A DNA stretch of 64,000 bases from CAWBFD01 sp963788115. GTDB taxonomy: Bacteria; Actinomycetota; Thermoleophilia; Solirubrobacterales; 70-9. Where the stretch lies: contig CAWBFD010000004.1 in the NCBI GenBank assembly GCA_963788115.1, forward strand, positions 1,178,001 through 1,242,000. The letters are read 5' to 3'. Positions 16,539 to 28,526 of the stretch are shown here, piece after piece (position 1 is the stretch's first letter; each line of letters begins with the position of its first letter). The notes under the pieces are model-generated. The model was not told the origin of the DNA, did no database searches, and saw only the letters and a list, made by a program, of their open reading frames with translations. Made by a program: the position numbers and the translations under genes.

Positions 16539-16549
16539 CTCACCGCTCC

Positions 16550-17134
<585 letters not shown>

Positions 17135-17139
17135 ACCAT

Positions 17140-17160
17140 CCCGCCCGCGGCTTGGGCGGG
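17140..17160 (+). terminator. Hairpin terminator after clpP
   Basis: CCCGCCC (17140-17146) pairs with GGGCGGG (17154-17160) around a 7-nt loop, 6 nt after the clpP stop and before a convergent gene. A run of Ts is lacking, as is common in such GC-rich genomes. Confidence 0.55.
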
Positions 17161-17264
17161 GGCTCAGGCGCTCTTCAACCGACGGCTACCTCGAGGCGTT
17201 CCAGTTGCGGGGACCGCCCGTGGTGCAGTTGTGGAGGGTCTCGTGCCTGCCTGTCGCGTCCTAG

Positions 17265-17703
17265 CTAGCGCGCGACCCACCTGACGACGCCGCTGTCGCA
17301 GCCGGTCTGGGCCCCGAAGCGGCCCCGCGCCCGGATCTTGCCCCTGACCACGGTGCCGTGGTGCCTGAAGTTGCCCTCTACGTGGATCTTCCTCCCTGTC
17401 CTGCGGATCGTGCGGCCGAAGTGGTTGTTGTTGACGTCCATCCTCCGGATCTTGCCCCTGACCCGGACCGTCGTCCCCGCCGGCGCAGCTCGCCAGCAGC
17501 CCGCGGAACCTGAAGCGCTTGACCGCGATCGGGACGCTGCCCTGCGTGACCACGACCATCCGGATCTGAAGCCGGGCGCCCTTGGCAGCGGCCGCTGCCT
17601 CGCTGTCAACGGATTGAGTCGTGGCGCCCGCCGACGTGCCCGCAACTGCGAGCGCGGCGACCAGGCTGATCGCGAGCGCCGCTCCCTTGATGCCTCCGTT
17701 CAC
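17265..17703 (-). CDS. Secreted basic protein, interrupted by one indel
   Basis: GGAGG lies 6 nt before a GTG at 17703, which opens a signal peptide (AALAISLVAALAVAG, then TSAGA). The mature part runs to RFRFRGLLASC, where an extra base at 17484 breaks the frame. The next frame continues with PAGTTVRVRGKIRRMDV and repeated RGKIxxxG/RTGRKIHVEG-like beta units, ending at 17265 with a GAQTGCDSGVV segment. With one base removed the product is about 145 residues, secreted, basic and probably all-beta. I do not recognise the family. Uncorrected, the first frame would run on to 17164. Confidence 0.5.
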
Positions 17704-17916
17704 GAACACCCTCCATGTTAGGAACCCCTATGCAGAACCGGCGGGCAGGGTAACAACGTCGAGCGGGCCGCACTCCGGCGCGGTCGCGCGACTGCAACCC
17801 GGCGTCCGGCGGAAGGGACCGGGCGAGCCGCCGAGTAACAACCTAGGCATCCAGCCACCCCAGCGCGTGTCGTAACCTGAGTGGCCGACGGCACCGCAGG
17901 TCGAAGGAGGCCCACG

Positions 17917-19202
<1,286 letters not shown>

Positions 19203-19206
<4 letters not shown>

Positions 19207-20342
19207 CCTCTGACCGCTGCGGCCTCGGTGAGGTCGCGCTCCACGTCGATGCCCCAGCGCTCGCCGGCCTCGACCAGCTGCTCGCTGAGCGGCCAGCGGT
19301 CCGGGGCGAGCTCCCGCTGGTCGGGCGCCGCCCCCTTCAGGCGCATCGAGCCGGTGTTGTCGCCGATTGCGCGGATCGCGGCCAGGTCGTCGTCCGACAG
19401 GCGCGAATCTGGCGGGAGCGCGGCGAGCTCGGCCCGCTTGTCCTCGATCGGCCGAGCGCCGGCGCCCGCCTCCTGGATCAGCGTGGGAACGACGCACTCG
19501 ACCGCGTCATGGGCGAGGTTCCACTGGCACGCCAGCTGTATCGGCGTGAGCCCGGCGCGCTCGGCGATCGGCCGGATGCGGTCGAGCCGCTCACGACCGG
19601 CCTCGATCCAGCCCTCGGGCCTGAACGCGCGGTGGTCGCCCGGTGGGAACGCGTGCCCCGGCCGGACGTCGTCCCAGAACAGGCCGCCGTAGTCGACCAC
19701 CCGGGTGATCACGCGCACGCCGTGGCGGGCGGCGGCCGCGAGGCAGAGCTCCCCCGGCCACGGCTCCAGGGGGTTGAGGATGATCATCGCCCAGTCGATC
19801 ACGTCGCCGAACCGCTCGAAGCAGCGGATCAGATCGAGGGTGAACCCGTTGGCCGGACCGGGGGCGACGCCGACCAGGCGCGTGAGGCCGCCGTCGCGAA
19901 GAGCCGACATCCCGGCCCAGACCGCCTCGCTCTCGAACCCGGTGCGGTCCGGGTTGTGCAGGAGCAGCACGTCGAAGCGCTCGACGCCGAGGCGCCCCAG
20001 CGAGCGCTCGGTCGCCATCCGCAGGTAGGACGCGTACTCATCCGGGCCGCGCAGCGTCGGGGCGGTGAAGCGGGGGAAGCCCTTCGCCCCTTGGCGCTCC
20101 CCCGCATAGAAGTCGTGGCCGACGGCGCCGATCAGGCTGTAGGAGTCCCGATCGCGTCCGGCGAGGACCCGGCCGAGCAGGGTGTCCGCGTCTCCCTCGC
20201 CGTAGACGTCGGCGGTGAGCACGGTGTCAATCGCGTCGTCGGGAGCCAGCAGTGGCTCGAGCCGCGTCTCGCCGATCGCCTCGCCGAAGCGCAGGTAGCG
20301 CCCGCCGCTCCAGGTTCCGATCGCGGCGCGTCCGGGGTCCAT
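19203..20342 (-). CDS. Aldo/keto reductase family protein
   Basis: 379 residues, slightly longer than usual. The barrel fold is recognisable from the early Asp in VLTADVYGEGDADTLLGRVL (where the family has DTAxxYG), SLGRLGVERFDVLLLHNPD and QLACQWNLAHDAVECVVPT. The canonical active-site Tyr appears in DVYGEGDAD. An NADPH-dependent oxidoreductase is likely, with unknown substrate. Its stop codon shares 4 nt with the clpX stop on the other strand (CTAG). Divergent from valS with about 115 nt between. Confidence 0.82.
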
Positions 20343-20444
20343 GCAACGACAACTTACGAGATGCCGCGCTTCCTGAAATGGGTGAGGCGGATCGTGGTGG
20401 ATATACGCCCAGGATCCGCCTCACCGCGGGCCGGGACCCGCGAC

Positions 20445-20450
20445 TACACT
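20445..20450 (+). promoter_or_regulatory. -10-like element TACACT of valS
   Basis: TACACT ends 7 nt before the valS GTG, placing the likely transcription start at the start codon itself. Confidence 0.5.
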
Positions 20451-20457
20451 CGCCCGC

Positions 20458-23049
20458 GTGGACGCCGCGCGGCGGACGAAGCTCGAGCAAACGACCCGCT
20501 ACGACCCGCAGGAGGTCGAGGGGCGGATCTTCGAGCGGTGGCTCGAGCGCGGCTACTTCCACCCGCCGGCCTCGGGTACGCCGGAGGAGAACTTCTCGAT
20601 CGCGATCCCGCCGCCCAACGTGACTGGTCGCCTCCACATGGGCCATGCGCTCAACGGCTCGATCCAGGACGCGCTCATCCGGCTCAACCGGATGCGCGGG
20701 CGAAACACCCTCTGGGTCCTCGGGACCGACCACGCGAGCATCGCCGTGCACGCCGTGCTGGAGAACGAGCTGCGGGCGGAGGGCACGTCGCGGCATGAGC
20801 TCGGGCGAGAGGCGTTCCTCGAGCGAGCCTGGGCGTGGAGGCGGGAGTACGGCTCGCAGATCATCGAGCAGTTCAAGCGCCTGGGGGCCTCGTGCGACTA
20901 CGACCGGGAGCGGTTCACCCTCGACGAGGGCTACGTCCGCGCGGTCTACCGCGTGTTCGTCGCCCTCTATGAGAAGGGCTACATCTACCGCGACAACTAC
21001 ATGGTCAACTGGGACGTCGGCTCCCGCTCGGTGATCTCGGACCTCGAGGTGGCGAACCGCGAGGTGACCGACAGCCTGTATTCGATCGACTACCCGCTCG
21101 AGGATTCGGACGAGGTCGTGACCGTGGCCACGGTGCGGCCGGAGACGATGCTCGCCGACGCCGCCGTGGCGGTGCACCCCGACGACGAGCGCTACAAGGA
21201 GCTCGTCGGCCGCGCGGCGATCCTGCCGCTCGTCGGCAGGCGCCTGCCGATCATCGCCGACGAGCACGTCGATCCCGAGTTCGGGTCTGGGGCGCTCAAG
21301 ATCACCCCCGGGCACGACCCGAACGACTTCGAGATCGGCCGTGCGCACGAACTCGACGAGATCGTGGTGATCGGCGAGGACGGGCGGATGACCGCAGCCG
21401 CCGGCGAGCGGTTCGAGGGGCTCACGGTCGAGGAGGCGCGAAAGGCGGTCGTGGAAGCCCTGCGGGAGGAGGGCCGCCTGCGCGGCGAGGAGCCCTACCA
21501 CCACTCGGTGCCGTTCTCGCACCGCTCCGGCGAGCGGATCGAGCCCCTGGTATCGCTCCAGTGGTTCTGCCGGATGGACGAGCTCGCGGAGCCCGCGATC
21601 GACGTGGTCGAGTCGGGCAGGGTGCGGATCACGCCCGAGCAGCACAAGCGCGTCTATCTCGAGTGGATGCGAAACATCCGTCCGTGGTGCATCTCGCGCC
21701 AGCTCTGGTGGGGTCACCGGCTTCCGGTCTGGTACTGCGACGCGTGCGAAGAGACCTACGTCGCGGAGATGCCGCCCGAGCGCTGCGGCGCCTGCGGCGG
21801 GGAGCTGCGCCAGGACGAGGACGTCCTGGACACGTGGTTCAGCTCCGCGCTGTGGCCGTTCGCGACCCTCGGGTGGCCCGAGGACACCGACCTGCTTCGG
21901 GCCTTCTACCCGACCGACGTGCTCGTCACCGCCCGCGACATCCTCTTCCTCTGGGTCGCGCGGATGGTGATGATGGGAATCGAGTTCGTCGGCGAGGTCC
22001 CGTTCGACGACGTCTGCATCACGTCGATCATCCAGGCGCCCGACGGACGGCGGATGTCGAAGAGCCTCGGCACCGGGATCGACCCGCTCGACGAGATCGA
22101 GGCCCACGGCGCCGACGCGGTGCGCTTCGGCCTGTTGGCGATGTCCTCCGGGCAGGACGTGCGCTACTCGGCCGACCGCATCCAGCAGGGCGAGGACCTG
22201 GCCAACAAGCTCTGGAACGCCTCGCGCCTGATCCTGACCAACGTCGGGGCGGTCGAGCCCCGGCCCACCCCGCTGACGATCGAGGATCGCTGGATCCTCT
22301 CGCGCCTGCAGCGCGCCTCACGGTCGATCGGCCAGCAGCTCGACGCCTACGACTTCGCCCACGCCGGGCTCGAGCTCTACGAGTTCTTCTGGTCGGAGGT
22401 CTGTGACTGGTACCTCGAGATCGTCAAGCCGAGGCTGTATGAGGCCGAGGAGGAGGTGTCGGCAACGCTCCTGTGGGTGCTGGAGCAGGTGCTCGCCCTG
22501 GCCCACCCGATGATGCCGTTCGTGACCGAGGAGATCTACGGCTACCTCCGCGATCTCGCCGGCGGCGAGCGCCCTGAGATGCTGGTGATCCACTCGTTCC
22601 CGGAGGCCGACGGGTCGCTGATCGACCCGGTGGCGGAGGAGACAGTCGGGGAGTCGATCGGTCTCACCCGCGCGATCCGCCGCTGGCGCGACCTTGTCGG
22701 CGTGGCTGCCGGCAGCGTCCTGCCCGCGCGGCTGGCCGGCTCGGACGCCGACGCCGATCGGCCGCAGGAGCTGGTCGCCCGCTTGGCGCGCCTCAGCTTC
22801 GATCGCGCCGATGGCGGCGAGCCGCTCGCGGCGATCGGCCCGGTGGAGATCCTCGCCAGCGGCGAGATCGACGCGGAGCAGGCCAGGCGCCGGATCGAGC
22901 GGCGCCGGGACGAGCTTCGCTCCGAGGTCGCGCGCGCCGAGGGCAGGCTCGCCAACGACGGCTTCGTCAGCAAGGCCCCGGCGGAGGTGGTCGAGGCCCA
23001 GCGAGAGAAGCTGGCGGCCTATCGAGCCGAGCTGGAAGAGCTCGGTTAG
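20458..23049 (+). CDS. valS: Valyl-tRNA synthetase
   Basis: 863 residues. PPPNVTGRLHMGHAL holds the HIGH-type motif (HMGH) and RRMSKSLGTG the KMSKS motif. An editing domain (TVRPETMLADAAVAV), a zinc-ribbon insert (CDACEETY and CGACGG) and a C-terminal coiled coil (from about residue 800, RRRIERRRDELRSEVARAEG) complete a class I ValRS. The GTG start follows a -10-like hexamer directly, so no Shine-Dalgarno is expected. The stop overlaps the folC start by 1 nt. Confidence 0.97.
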   Translation: MDAARRTKLEQTTRYDPQEVEGRIFERWLERGYFHPPASGTPEENFSIAIPPPNVTGRLHMGHALNGSIQDALIRLNRMRGRNTLWVLGTDHASIAVHAVLENELRAEGTSRHELGREAFLERAWAWRREYGSQIIEQFKRLGASCDYDRERFTLDEGYVRAVYRVFVALYEKGYIYRDNYMVNWDVGSRSVISDLEVANREVTDSLYSIDYPLEDSDEVVTVATVRPETMLADAAVAVHPDDERYKELVGRAAILPLVGRRLPIIADEHVDPEFGSGALKITPGHDPNDFEIGRAHELDEIVVIGEDGRMTAAAGERFEGLTVEEARKAVVEALREEGRLRGEEPYHHSVPFSHRSGERIEPLVSLQWFCRMDELAEPAIDVVESGRVRITPEQHKRVYLEWMRNIRPWCISRQLWWGHRLPVWYCDACEETYVAEMPPERCGACGGELRQDEDVLDTWFSSALWPFATLGWPEDTDLLRAFYPTDVLVTARDILFLWVARMVMMGIEFVGEVPFDDVCITSIIQAPDGRRMSKSLGTGIDPLDEIEAHGADAVRFGLLAMSSGQDVRYSADRIQQGEDLANKLWNASRLILTNVGAVEPRPTPLTIEDRWILSRLQRASRSIGQQLDAYDFAHAGLELYEFFWSEVCDWYLEIVKPRLYEAEEEVSATLLWVLEQVLALAHPMMPFVTEEIYGYLRDLAGGERPEMLVIHSFPEADGSLIDPVAEETVGESIGLTRAIRRWRDLVGVAAGSVLPARLAGSDADADRPQELVARLARLSFDRADGGEPLAAIGPVEILASGEIDAEQARRRIERRRDELRSEVARAEGRLANDGFVSKAPAEVVEAQREKLAAYRAELEELG

Positions 23050-24323
23050 TGGACGCCTGGAGCTACCAACAGGCCGAGGACTACCTGGCCTCGCTCGAGC
23101 CGCTTGGCTGGCGCTTCGGGCTCGATCGAATCCAGCGACTGACCTTGTTGCTGGGCATGCCCCAGCACCGCTTCGCCTCGATTCACGTCGTCGGCACCAA
23201 CGGGAAGTCGTCGGTTTCGGAGATCACCGCGGCGCTGCTCGAGGCCCACGGCGTCGGCACGGGGGCCTACCTCTCACCCCACGACGAGCGCTGGTCCGAG
23301 CGGGTCCAGATCGGCGGCGATGAGATCGAGCCGGGCGCCTTCGCCGCGGCGCTGGAGCGCATCTCTCAGTCGGTCGGCGCGGTGAACCGGACGCTGGAGT
23401 CGGACGACTCGGTGACCCAGTTCGAGGCGGTGACGGCGGCCGCGTTCGTGGCGATGGCGGCGGCATCGGTCGAGGTCGGGGTGATCGAGGCGGGCCTGGG
23501 CGGCCGGCTCGACGCGACCAACGTGCTGCCATCGAAGGCAACCGTTCTGACCTCGGTCGGCCTCGACCACACCGAGTGGCTGGGCGAGACCGAGGAGCAG
23601 ATCGCGGCCGAGAAGCTGGCCGTGCTGCGCGATCACTCCACCCTGGTGCTCGGGCGGGTGAGCGAGCCCGTCGCCGACCTGGCGCGGCGGACGGCGACCG
23701 AGCGGCACACGCGCCTGGTCGCGGTCCCGGGGGCCGAGGAGCGCCTGCCGGTTGCGACCGCGGCTCCGTATGTTCGACGGAACTTCGCGGTTGCCGAGGC
23801 GGCGGCCGAGGCCGCGATCGGGCCGCTGAACGCCCACCGGGTTGCGGAGGTCGCGGCAGATCTCGACCTCCCGGGCCGGATGGAGATCCGCGAGGGCGAT
23901 CCCCCGCTGATCCTCGACTCCGCCCACAACCCGGAGGGTGCCGGGGCGCTCGCCGAGGCGCTGCCGGGGGCGGCCGGCGGGCGCCCGTTGGTCGCCTGCC
24001 TCGCGGTGCTCGCCGACAAGGACGCCGCCGGCATCGTCGGCCCGCTGGCGCCGTTGCTCAGCGCCTGCGTCTGCACCGAGATCCCGCAGGAGCGCTTCGA
24101 GCGGGCTGGGCGCCCGGGAGCCCGGGCGCTCGCGGCCGGCCGCCTGGCCGACCTTGCCCGGGCGGCTGGAGTCGAGGAGGTGGAGGTGGCGGCGGAGCCC
24201 CAGATCGCCGCCGCGCGCGCCCTCGACCTGGCGTCGGAGCTCGGCGGGGTGGCGCTGACGAGCGGTTCGCATTACCTTCTCGGGTACGCAACCGAGGCCG
24301 CCGGCGCGCCCCGCCGAGCCTGA
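23049..24323 (+). CDS. folC: Folylpolyglutamate synthase / dihydrofolate synthase
   Basis: 424 residues from a GTG overlapping the valS stop. HVVGTNGKSS at residues 47-55 is the P-loop. FEAVTAAAFVAMA, the VIEAGLGGRLDATNV motif and the Mur-ligase-type LDSAHNPEGA in the C-terminal domain follow in order. It adds glutamate to folates in the cytosol. Coupling with valS is common in Gram-positive bacteria. Confidence 0.94.
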   Translation: MDAWSYQQAEDYLASLEPLGWRFGLDRIQRLTLLLGMPQHRFASIHVVGTNGKSSVSEITAALLEAHGVGTGAYLSPHDERWSERVQIGGDEIEPGAFAAALERISQSVGAVNRTLESDDSVTQFEAVTAAAFVAMAAASVEVGVIEAGLGGRLDATNVLPSKATVLTSVGLDHTEWLGETEEQIAAEKLAVLRDHSTLVLGRVSEPVADLARRTATERHTRLVAVPGAEERLPVATAAPYVRRNFAVAEAAAEAAIGPLNAHRVAEVAADLDLPGRMEIREGDPPLILDSAHNPEGAGALAEALPGAAGGRPLVACLAVLADKDAAGIVGPLAPLLSACVCTEIPQERFERAGRPGARALAAGRLADLARAAGVEEVEVAAEPQIAAARALDLASELGGVALTSGSHYLLGYATEAAGAPRRA

Positions 24324-24328
24324 ACGGG

Positions 24329-24448
24329 ATGGACAAGCAGGCACGCTCAGAGCTGTTGCAGATGATGGGATTGGTCGCGGCCGTGGTCGCGATCGTGATC
24401 CTCGTCTTCTTCGGTCTCGGATACCTCTTCGGGAGGCTGTTTCTCTAG
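24329..24448 (+). CDS. 39-residue single-span membrane protein
   Basis: The ATG at 24329 is 5 nt after the folC stop. A short polar N-terminus (DKQARSELLQMMG) leads to a strong membrane helix (LVAAVVAIVILVFFGLGYLF) and a short basic end. The position right after folC suggests co-transcription. Family not recognised. Confidence 0.6.
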   Translation: MDKQARSELLQMMGLVAAVVAIVILVFFGLGYLFGRLFL

Positions 24449-24494
24449 CGCTTCGCCCGGACTCCTGCCAGGGTTTGAGCCGTAGTCAACGAAG

Positions 24495-24500
24495 TACACT
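24495..24500 (+). promoter_or_regulatory. -10-like element TACACT
   Basis: TACACT lies 12 nt upstream of the ATG of the zinc-ribbon gene; same hexamer as at valS and lepA. Confidence 0.4.
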
Positions 24501-24512
24501 CACCGATCCCCT

Positions 24513-25202
24513 ATGCCCGCAGGCGTATTCGGCATCGAGAACGAGGGCCTGGACCTCGCGGCTAACCTTGTGCTGCTGTTTCTGGCAGTGGTCTGGCTGG
24601 CGCTGATCGTCTGGACCTACCTCGATGCGAGGCGGAGGCTGGACGACCCGGTGCTGGTGGCGACCGCGACCGCGGCCTCGCTGTTCCCGTTCGTCGGCAC
24701 GATCATCTACACGATCCTCCGTCCCCCGGAGTTCACCGACGAGCGACGCGAGCGGATGCTCGAGACGCGCGCCGCCGAGTTGCGGGTGCGCCAGCTCGAG
24801 GAGCAGTCGTGCCCGAACTGCGGCTTCCCGGTGGAGCGCACCTATCTGCGCTGTCCGTCGTGCCGCGCTCGGGTCAAGGATCCCTGCGAGGCGTGCGGAA
24901 AGCCGATCGACCCGCGCTGGGCGATCTGCCCGTATTGCGAGACCCCGACTCGGACGGGGGCTCCCGAGCGCCGGGTGGCCACCGGCGCCTCCGCGCGCGC
25001 TCGGGCGGCAGAGCGCAGGGCCCCGCGCCAGCCGCGACCCGCGCGCCAGGCCAAGTCGGGCCGCCAGGCGGCGCCGGCGACCAGCCGCCAGAGCGTGACC
25101 CGCGCGGCCCGCCCCGCGTCGCAGAACGCGAGTCCGCCACGCGAGCCGAGCCCAAGGCCCGCGCGCCCGGTCAGGTCCACGCCCAGGGAGACGGGCGAGT
25201 AG
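24513..25202 (+). CDS. Membrane protein with double zinc ribbon and disordered tail
   Basis: 229 residues. Two membrane helices occur at about 16-36 and 45-68. Then CPNCGFPVERTYLRCPSC and CEACGKPIDPRWAICPYC form two zinc ribbons (residues ~95-150). The last ~75 residues are Arg/Pro/Ala-rich and probably disordered. The arrangement resembles zinc-ribbon membrane proteins with PLD-nuclease-type N-termini, of unknown role. A palindromic repeat follows directly. Confidence 0.7.
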   Translation: MPAGVFGIENEGLDLAANLVLLFLAVVWLALIVWTYLDARRRLDDPVLVATATAASLFPFVGTIIYTILRPPEFTDERRERMLETRAAELRVRQLEEQSCPNCGFPVERTYLRCPSCRARVKDPCEACGKPIDPRWAICPYCETPTRTGAPERRVATGASARARAAERRAPRQPRPARQAKSGRQAAPATSRQSVTRAARPASQNASPPREPSPRPARPVRSTPRETGE

Positions 25203-25210
25203 CTCACGCC

Positions 25211-25298
25211 CGGGTATCACCCGCCCGGGGGACGGGCATCCCTCCCTCCGCCCCAACGGGCATCCATCCGGGCAGAGCCCCCGCGCGGGCGACACCCG
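25211..25298 (+). repeat. Palindromic intergenic repeat, family 1, copy 2
   Basis: 88 nt bounded by CGGGTATCACCCG and CGGGCGACACCCG. The internal CCCGGGGG...GAGCCCCCG pairing and the GGGCATCCAT and GGGCAGAGCCCC segments match copies 1 and 3. The A/C mismatch in the terminal stem marks it as the least perfect copy. Between a zinc-ribbon gene and ndk, both on the plus strand. Confidence 0.75.
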
Positions 25299-25326
25299 GC
25301 CCGGCCGGGTCCGTCCGATCGCCTTG

Positions 25327-25332
25327 TAGGCT
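25327..25332 (+). promoter_or_regulatory. -10-like element TAGGCT of ndk
   Basis: TAGGCT ends 8 nt before the ndk GTG; the same hexamer with the same spacing occurs before two other genes (42460, 43143). Confidence 0.5.
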
Positions 25333-25340
25333 CCCGCCGC

Positions 25341-25754
25341 GTGGCAGGCGGGTCACAGACGCTGATCCTGGTCAAACCCGACGCGTTCGAGCGCGGGCTC
25401 ACCGGCGAGATCCTCGCTCGATTCGAGCGGAAGGGTCTGCGGATCGCCGCCCTCCGCCAGCTCACGATCGAGTCGGAGTTCGCCCACCGTCACTACGCCG
25501 AGCATGTCGGGAAGCCGTTCTTCGGCGAACTGGTCGAGTTCATCACCCGCGGGCCGCTGGTCGCCGCAGTGCTCGAGGGGCATGAGGCGGTCGCGGCGGC
25601 GCGCCAGGTGATCGGCGCCACGGATCCGCTCGAGGCTGCCCCCGGCTCGATCCGCGGAGACTACGCGCGCGAGGTCACCTTCAACCTGGTCCACGGCTCC
25701 GACTCCGACGAGTCGGCCGCGCGCGAGATCGAGCTCTGGTTTCCGGAGCTGTAG
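25341..25754 (+). CDS. ndk: Nucleoside diphosphate kinase
   Basis: 137 residues, typical length. The phosphorylated histidine is His118 in NLVHGSDS. TLILVKPDAFERGLTGEI and RGPLVAAVLEGHEAV are further family segments. It balances cytosolic NTP and dNTP pools using ATP. GTG start, apparently leaderless. Neighbour maf also handles nucleotides. Confidence 0.96.
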   Translation: MAGGSQTLILVKPDAFERGLTGEILARFERKGLRIAALRQLTIESEFAHRHYAEHVGKPFFGELVEFITRGPLVAAVLEGHEAVAAARQVIGATDPLEAAPGSIRGDYAREVTFNLVHGSDSDESAAREIELWFPEL

Positions 25755-25788
25755 CCAACGGAGCTCTCGCGCTTCACCCGCCCATGGG

Positions 25789-25794
25789 TACCGT
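25789..25794 (+). promoter_or_regulatory. -10-like element TACCGT of maf
   Basis: TACCGT ends 6 nt before the maf GTG, with no ribosome binding site. Confidence 0.35.
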
Positions 25795-25800
25795 GGGGCG

Positions 25801-26382
25801 GTGCCCGCGCTGATCCTCGCCTCGGCCTCTCCCCGGCGCCGGGACATCCTCTCGGTGCTCGGGGTCGACTTCGAGGTTGTCGTCCCCGAGGTCGAGGAGA
25901 TTCGGCACGGCGCGGCACCCGAGGAGCTGGTGGTTGAGAACGCACGCCGCAAGGCGCGTGTCGGGCTCGAGCTCGCCGGTGCGGTGGAGGCCGTCGTCCT
26001 CGGCGTCGACACCGACGTGGTCCTCGACGAGGCCACGCTGGGGAAGGCCGAGAGCGCCGACGAGGCGCGCGAGCGCTTGGAGGCTCTCTCCGGGCGGACC
26101 CACGAGGTCCTCAGCGGGGTCGCGCTGATGAGCGCCGGGGCCGCGCCGGAGCGCTCCGGGGTCGCGCGCTCCTGGGTCACGTTCAGGGAACTCGATCGAG
26201 CCACCATCGAGCGCTATGTGGCGTCGGGGGAGTGGCGGGATCGAGCCGGGGCCTATGCGATCCAAGGGCTCGGCTCGTTCTTGATCGAGCGGCTCGAGGG
26301 TGACTTCTCGAACGTGGTTGGCCTCCCTCTGCAGCTACTTCTCTCCCTCGCCCCCGAACTCTTCCCAAAACTCTCATCCTAA
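25801..26382 (+). CDS. maf: Maf-type nucleoside triphosphate pyrophosphatase
   Basis: 193 residues from a GTG. ASASPRRRDIL is the N-terminal Maf signature. The central LGVDTDVVLDE contains the catalytic-site aspartates, and WRDRAGAYAIQGLGS is the third conserved motif. The family hydrolyses non-canonical or excess nucleotides to monophosphates and is linked to the arrest of septum formation. Location just upstream of mreB is frequent in bacteria. Confidence 0.92.
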   Translation: MPALILASASPRRRDILSVLGVDFEVVVPEVEEIRHGAAPEELVVENARRKARVGLELAGAVEAVVLGVDTDVVLDEATLGKAESADEARERLEALSGRTHEVLSGVALMSAGAAPERSGVARSWVTFRELDRATIERYVASGEWRDRAGAYAIQGLGSFLIERLEGDFSNVVGLPLQLLLSLAPELFPKLSS

Positions 26383-26422
26383 GGTCCAGACTTAGTGTCG
26401 CAAACATCCCTCAAGTTGCACT

Positions 26423-26450
26423 TTGGGGTGTGGGGGCCCTTCGCTACACT
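26423..26450 (+). promoter_or_regulatory. Promoter of the mre operon
   Basis: TTGGGG at 26423-26428 and TACACT at 26445-26450 are spaced by 16 nt, a plausible sigma-70-type promoter. The leader to mreB would be about 125 nt, unlike the leaderless arrangement seen at many other genes here. No named leader motif was recognised in it. Confidence 0.45.
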
Positions 26451-26580
26451 GCGGGCCGCGGCAAGGCAGCCAGGCGGCCTAGCCTGCCTGCGCTAAGGGC
26501 GAAGCCATCCTCGCTGACCGCTCCGCGACTCAACGTACCCGCAGTTCCGCCGGCACCCCCGCGCCGGGCATCTCCACCCC

Positions 26581-27639
<1,059 letters not shown>

Positions 27640-27650
27640 CGGAGCCGAGG

Positions 27651-28526
27651 GTGTATCGAAAGCAGGTGAGGAGGCGCCGAGCGGCCCTGGTGACGCTGAT
27701 CGTGATCTCGCTGGTGCTGATCTCCGTCAGCTTCAGTGAGTCCGAGAGCGGACCGCTGCATTCGGTGCAGAGCGGAGTCTCGAGCGCACTGTCGCCGATC
27801 GAGGAGGGCGCGAGCCGGGCGCTGAAGCCCGCGCGCGACCTCGTCAACTGGTTCGACGAGACCTTCGATGCCCGCGGCGAGAATGACGAGCTCCGAGCCC
27901 AGCTGCAGGACCTGCGGCAGCGTGTGGTCGAAGCCGAGTCGGCCCTCGGCGAGAACGAGGAATTCCGGAAGGCGCTCGAGCTCAACGCCGAGCTGGGCCT
28001 CGACGCCACATACGAGCCGGTCACGGCCAGGGTGATCGAGCGCTCGCCCACCGTGTGGTGGTCGACGGTCGGGATCGACAAGGGCTCAAGCGCGGGGGTC
28101 GAGCTGAACGACGCGGTGATCACCGGTGACGGCCTGGTCGGGCGGATCAGCGACGTGGAGCGAGGCACGGCCCTGGTCGAGATGATCACCGATCACGAGA
28201 GCGCCGTCTCGGCCCGGGCCCTGCCCGACGGGCCCCAGGGGGTGGTCGAGCCGGAGGCGGGCGATCCCGACGACCTCCTGCTGGATTTCATCGAGGGCAG
28301 CGAACAGGTCAAGCAGGGAGTGACGCTGGTCACGGCCGGATGGTCGAACGGGCAGATCTCCTCGGCCTACCCGGCCGGGATCCCGATCGGCGAGGTGACC
28401 GAGACGGTCACCGGCGAGCAGGAGACGTTCCAGCGGGTACACGTGCGGCCGTTCACCGACATGCGCGACCTCGACTGGATCCAGGTCCTGACCGGCGGGC
28501 CGGAGCGACCGGGGGTCCCGGGATGA
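27651..28526 (+). CDS. mreC: Rod shape-determining protein MreC
   Basis: 291 residues from a GTG. One N-terminal membrane helix (ALVTLIVISLVLISVSF) is followed by a coiled coil (about 70-115, DELRAQLQDLRQRVVEAES) and a paired beta-barrel domain with ARVIERSPTVWWSTVGIDKG, the best-conserved region. The barrel faces the periplasm-like space and links MreB to cell-wall synthases. The stop overlaps the mreD start. Confidence 0.93.
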   Translation: MYRKQVRRRRAALVTLIVISLVLISVSFSESESGPLHSVQSGVSSALSPIEEGASRALKPARDLVNWFDETFDARGENDELRAQLQDLRQRVVEAESALGENEEFRKALELNAELGLDATYEPVTARVIERSPTVWWSTVGIDKGSSAGVELNDAVITGDGLVGRISDVERGTALVEMITDHESAVSARALPDGPQGVVEPEAGDPDDLLLDFIEGSEQVKQGVTLVTAGWSNGQISSAYPAGIPIGEVTETVTGEQETFQRVHVRPFTDMRDLDWIQVLTGGPERPGVPG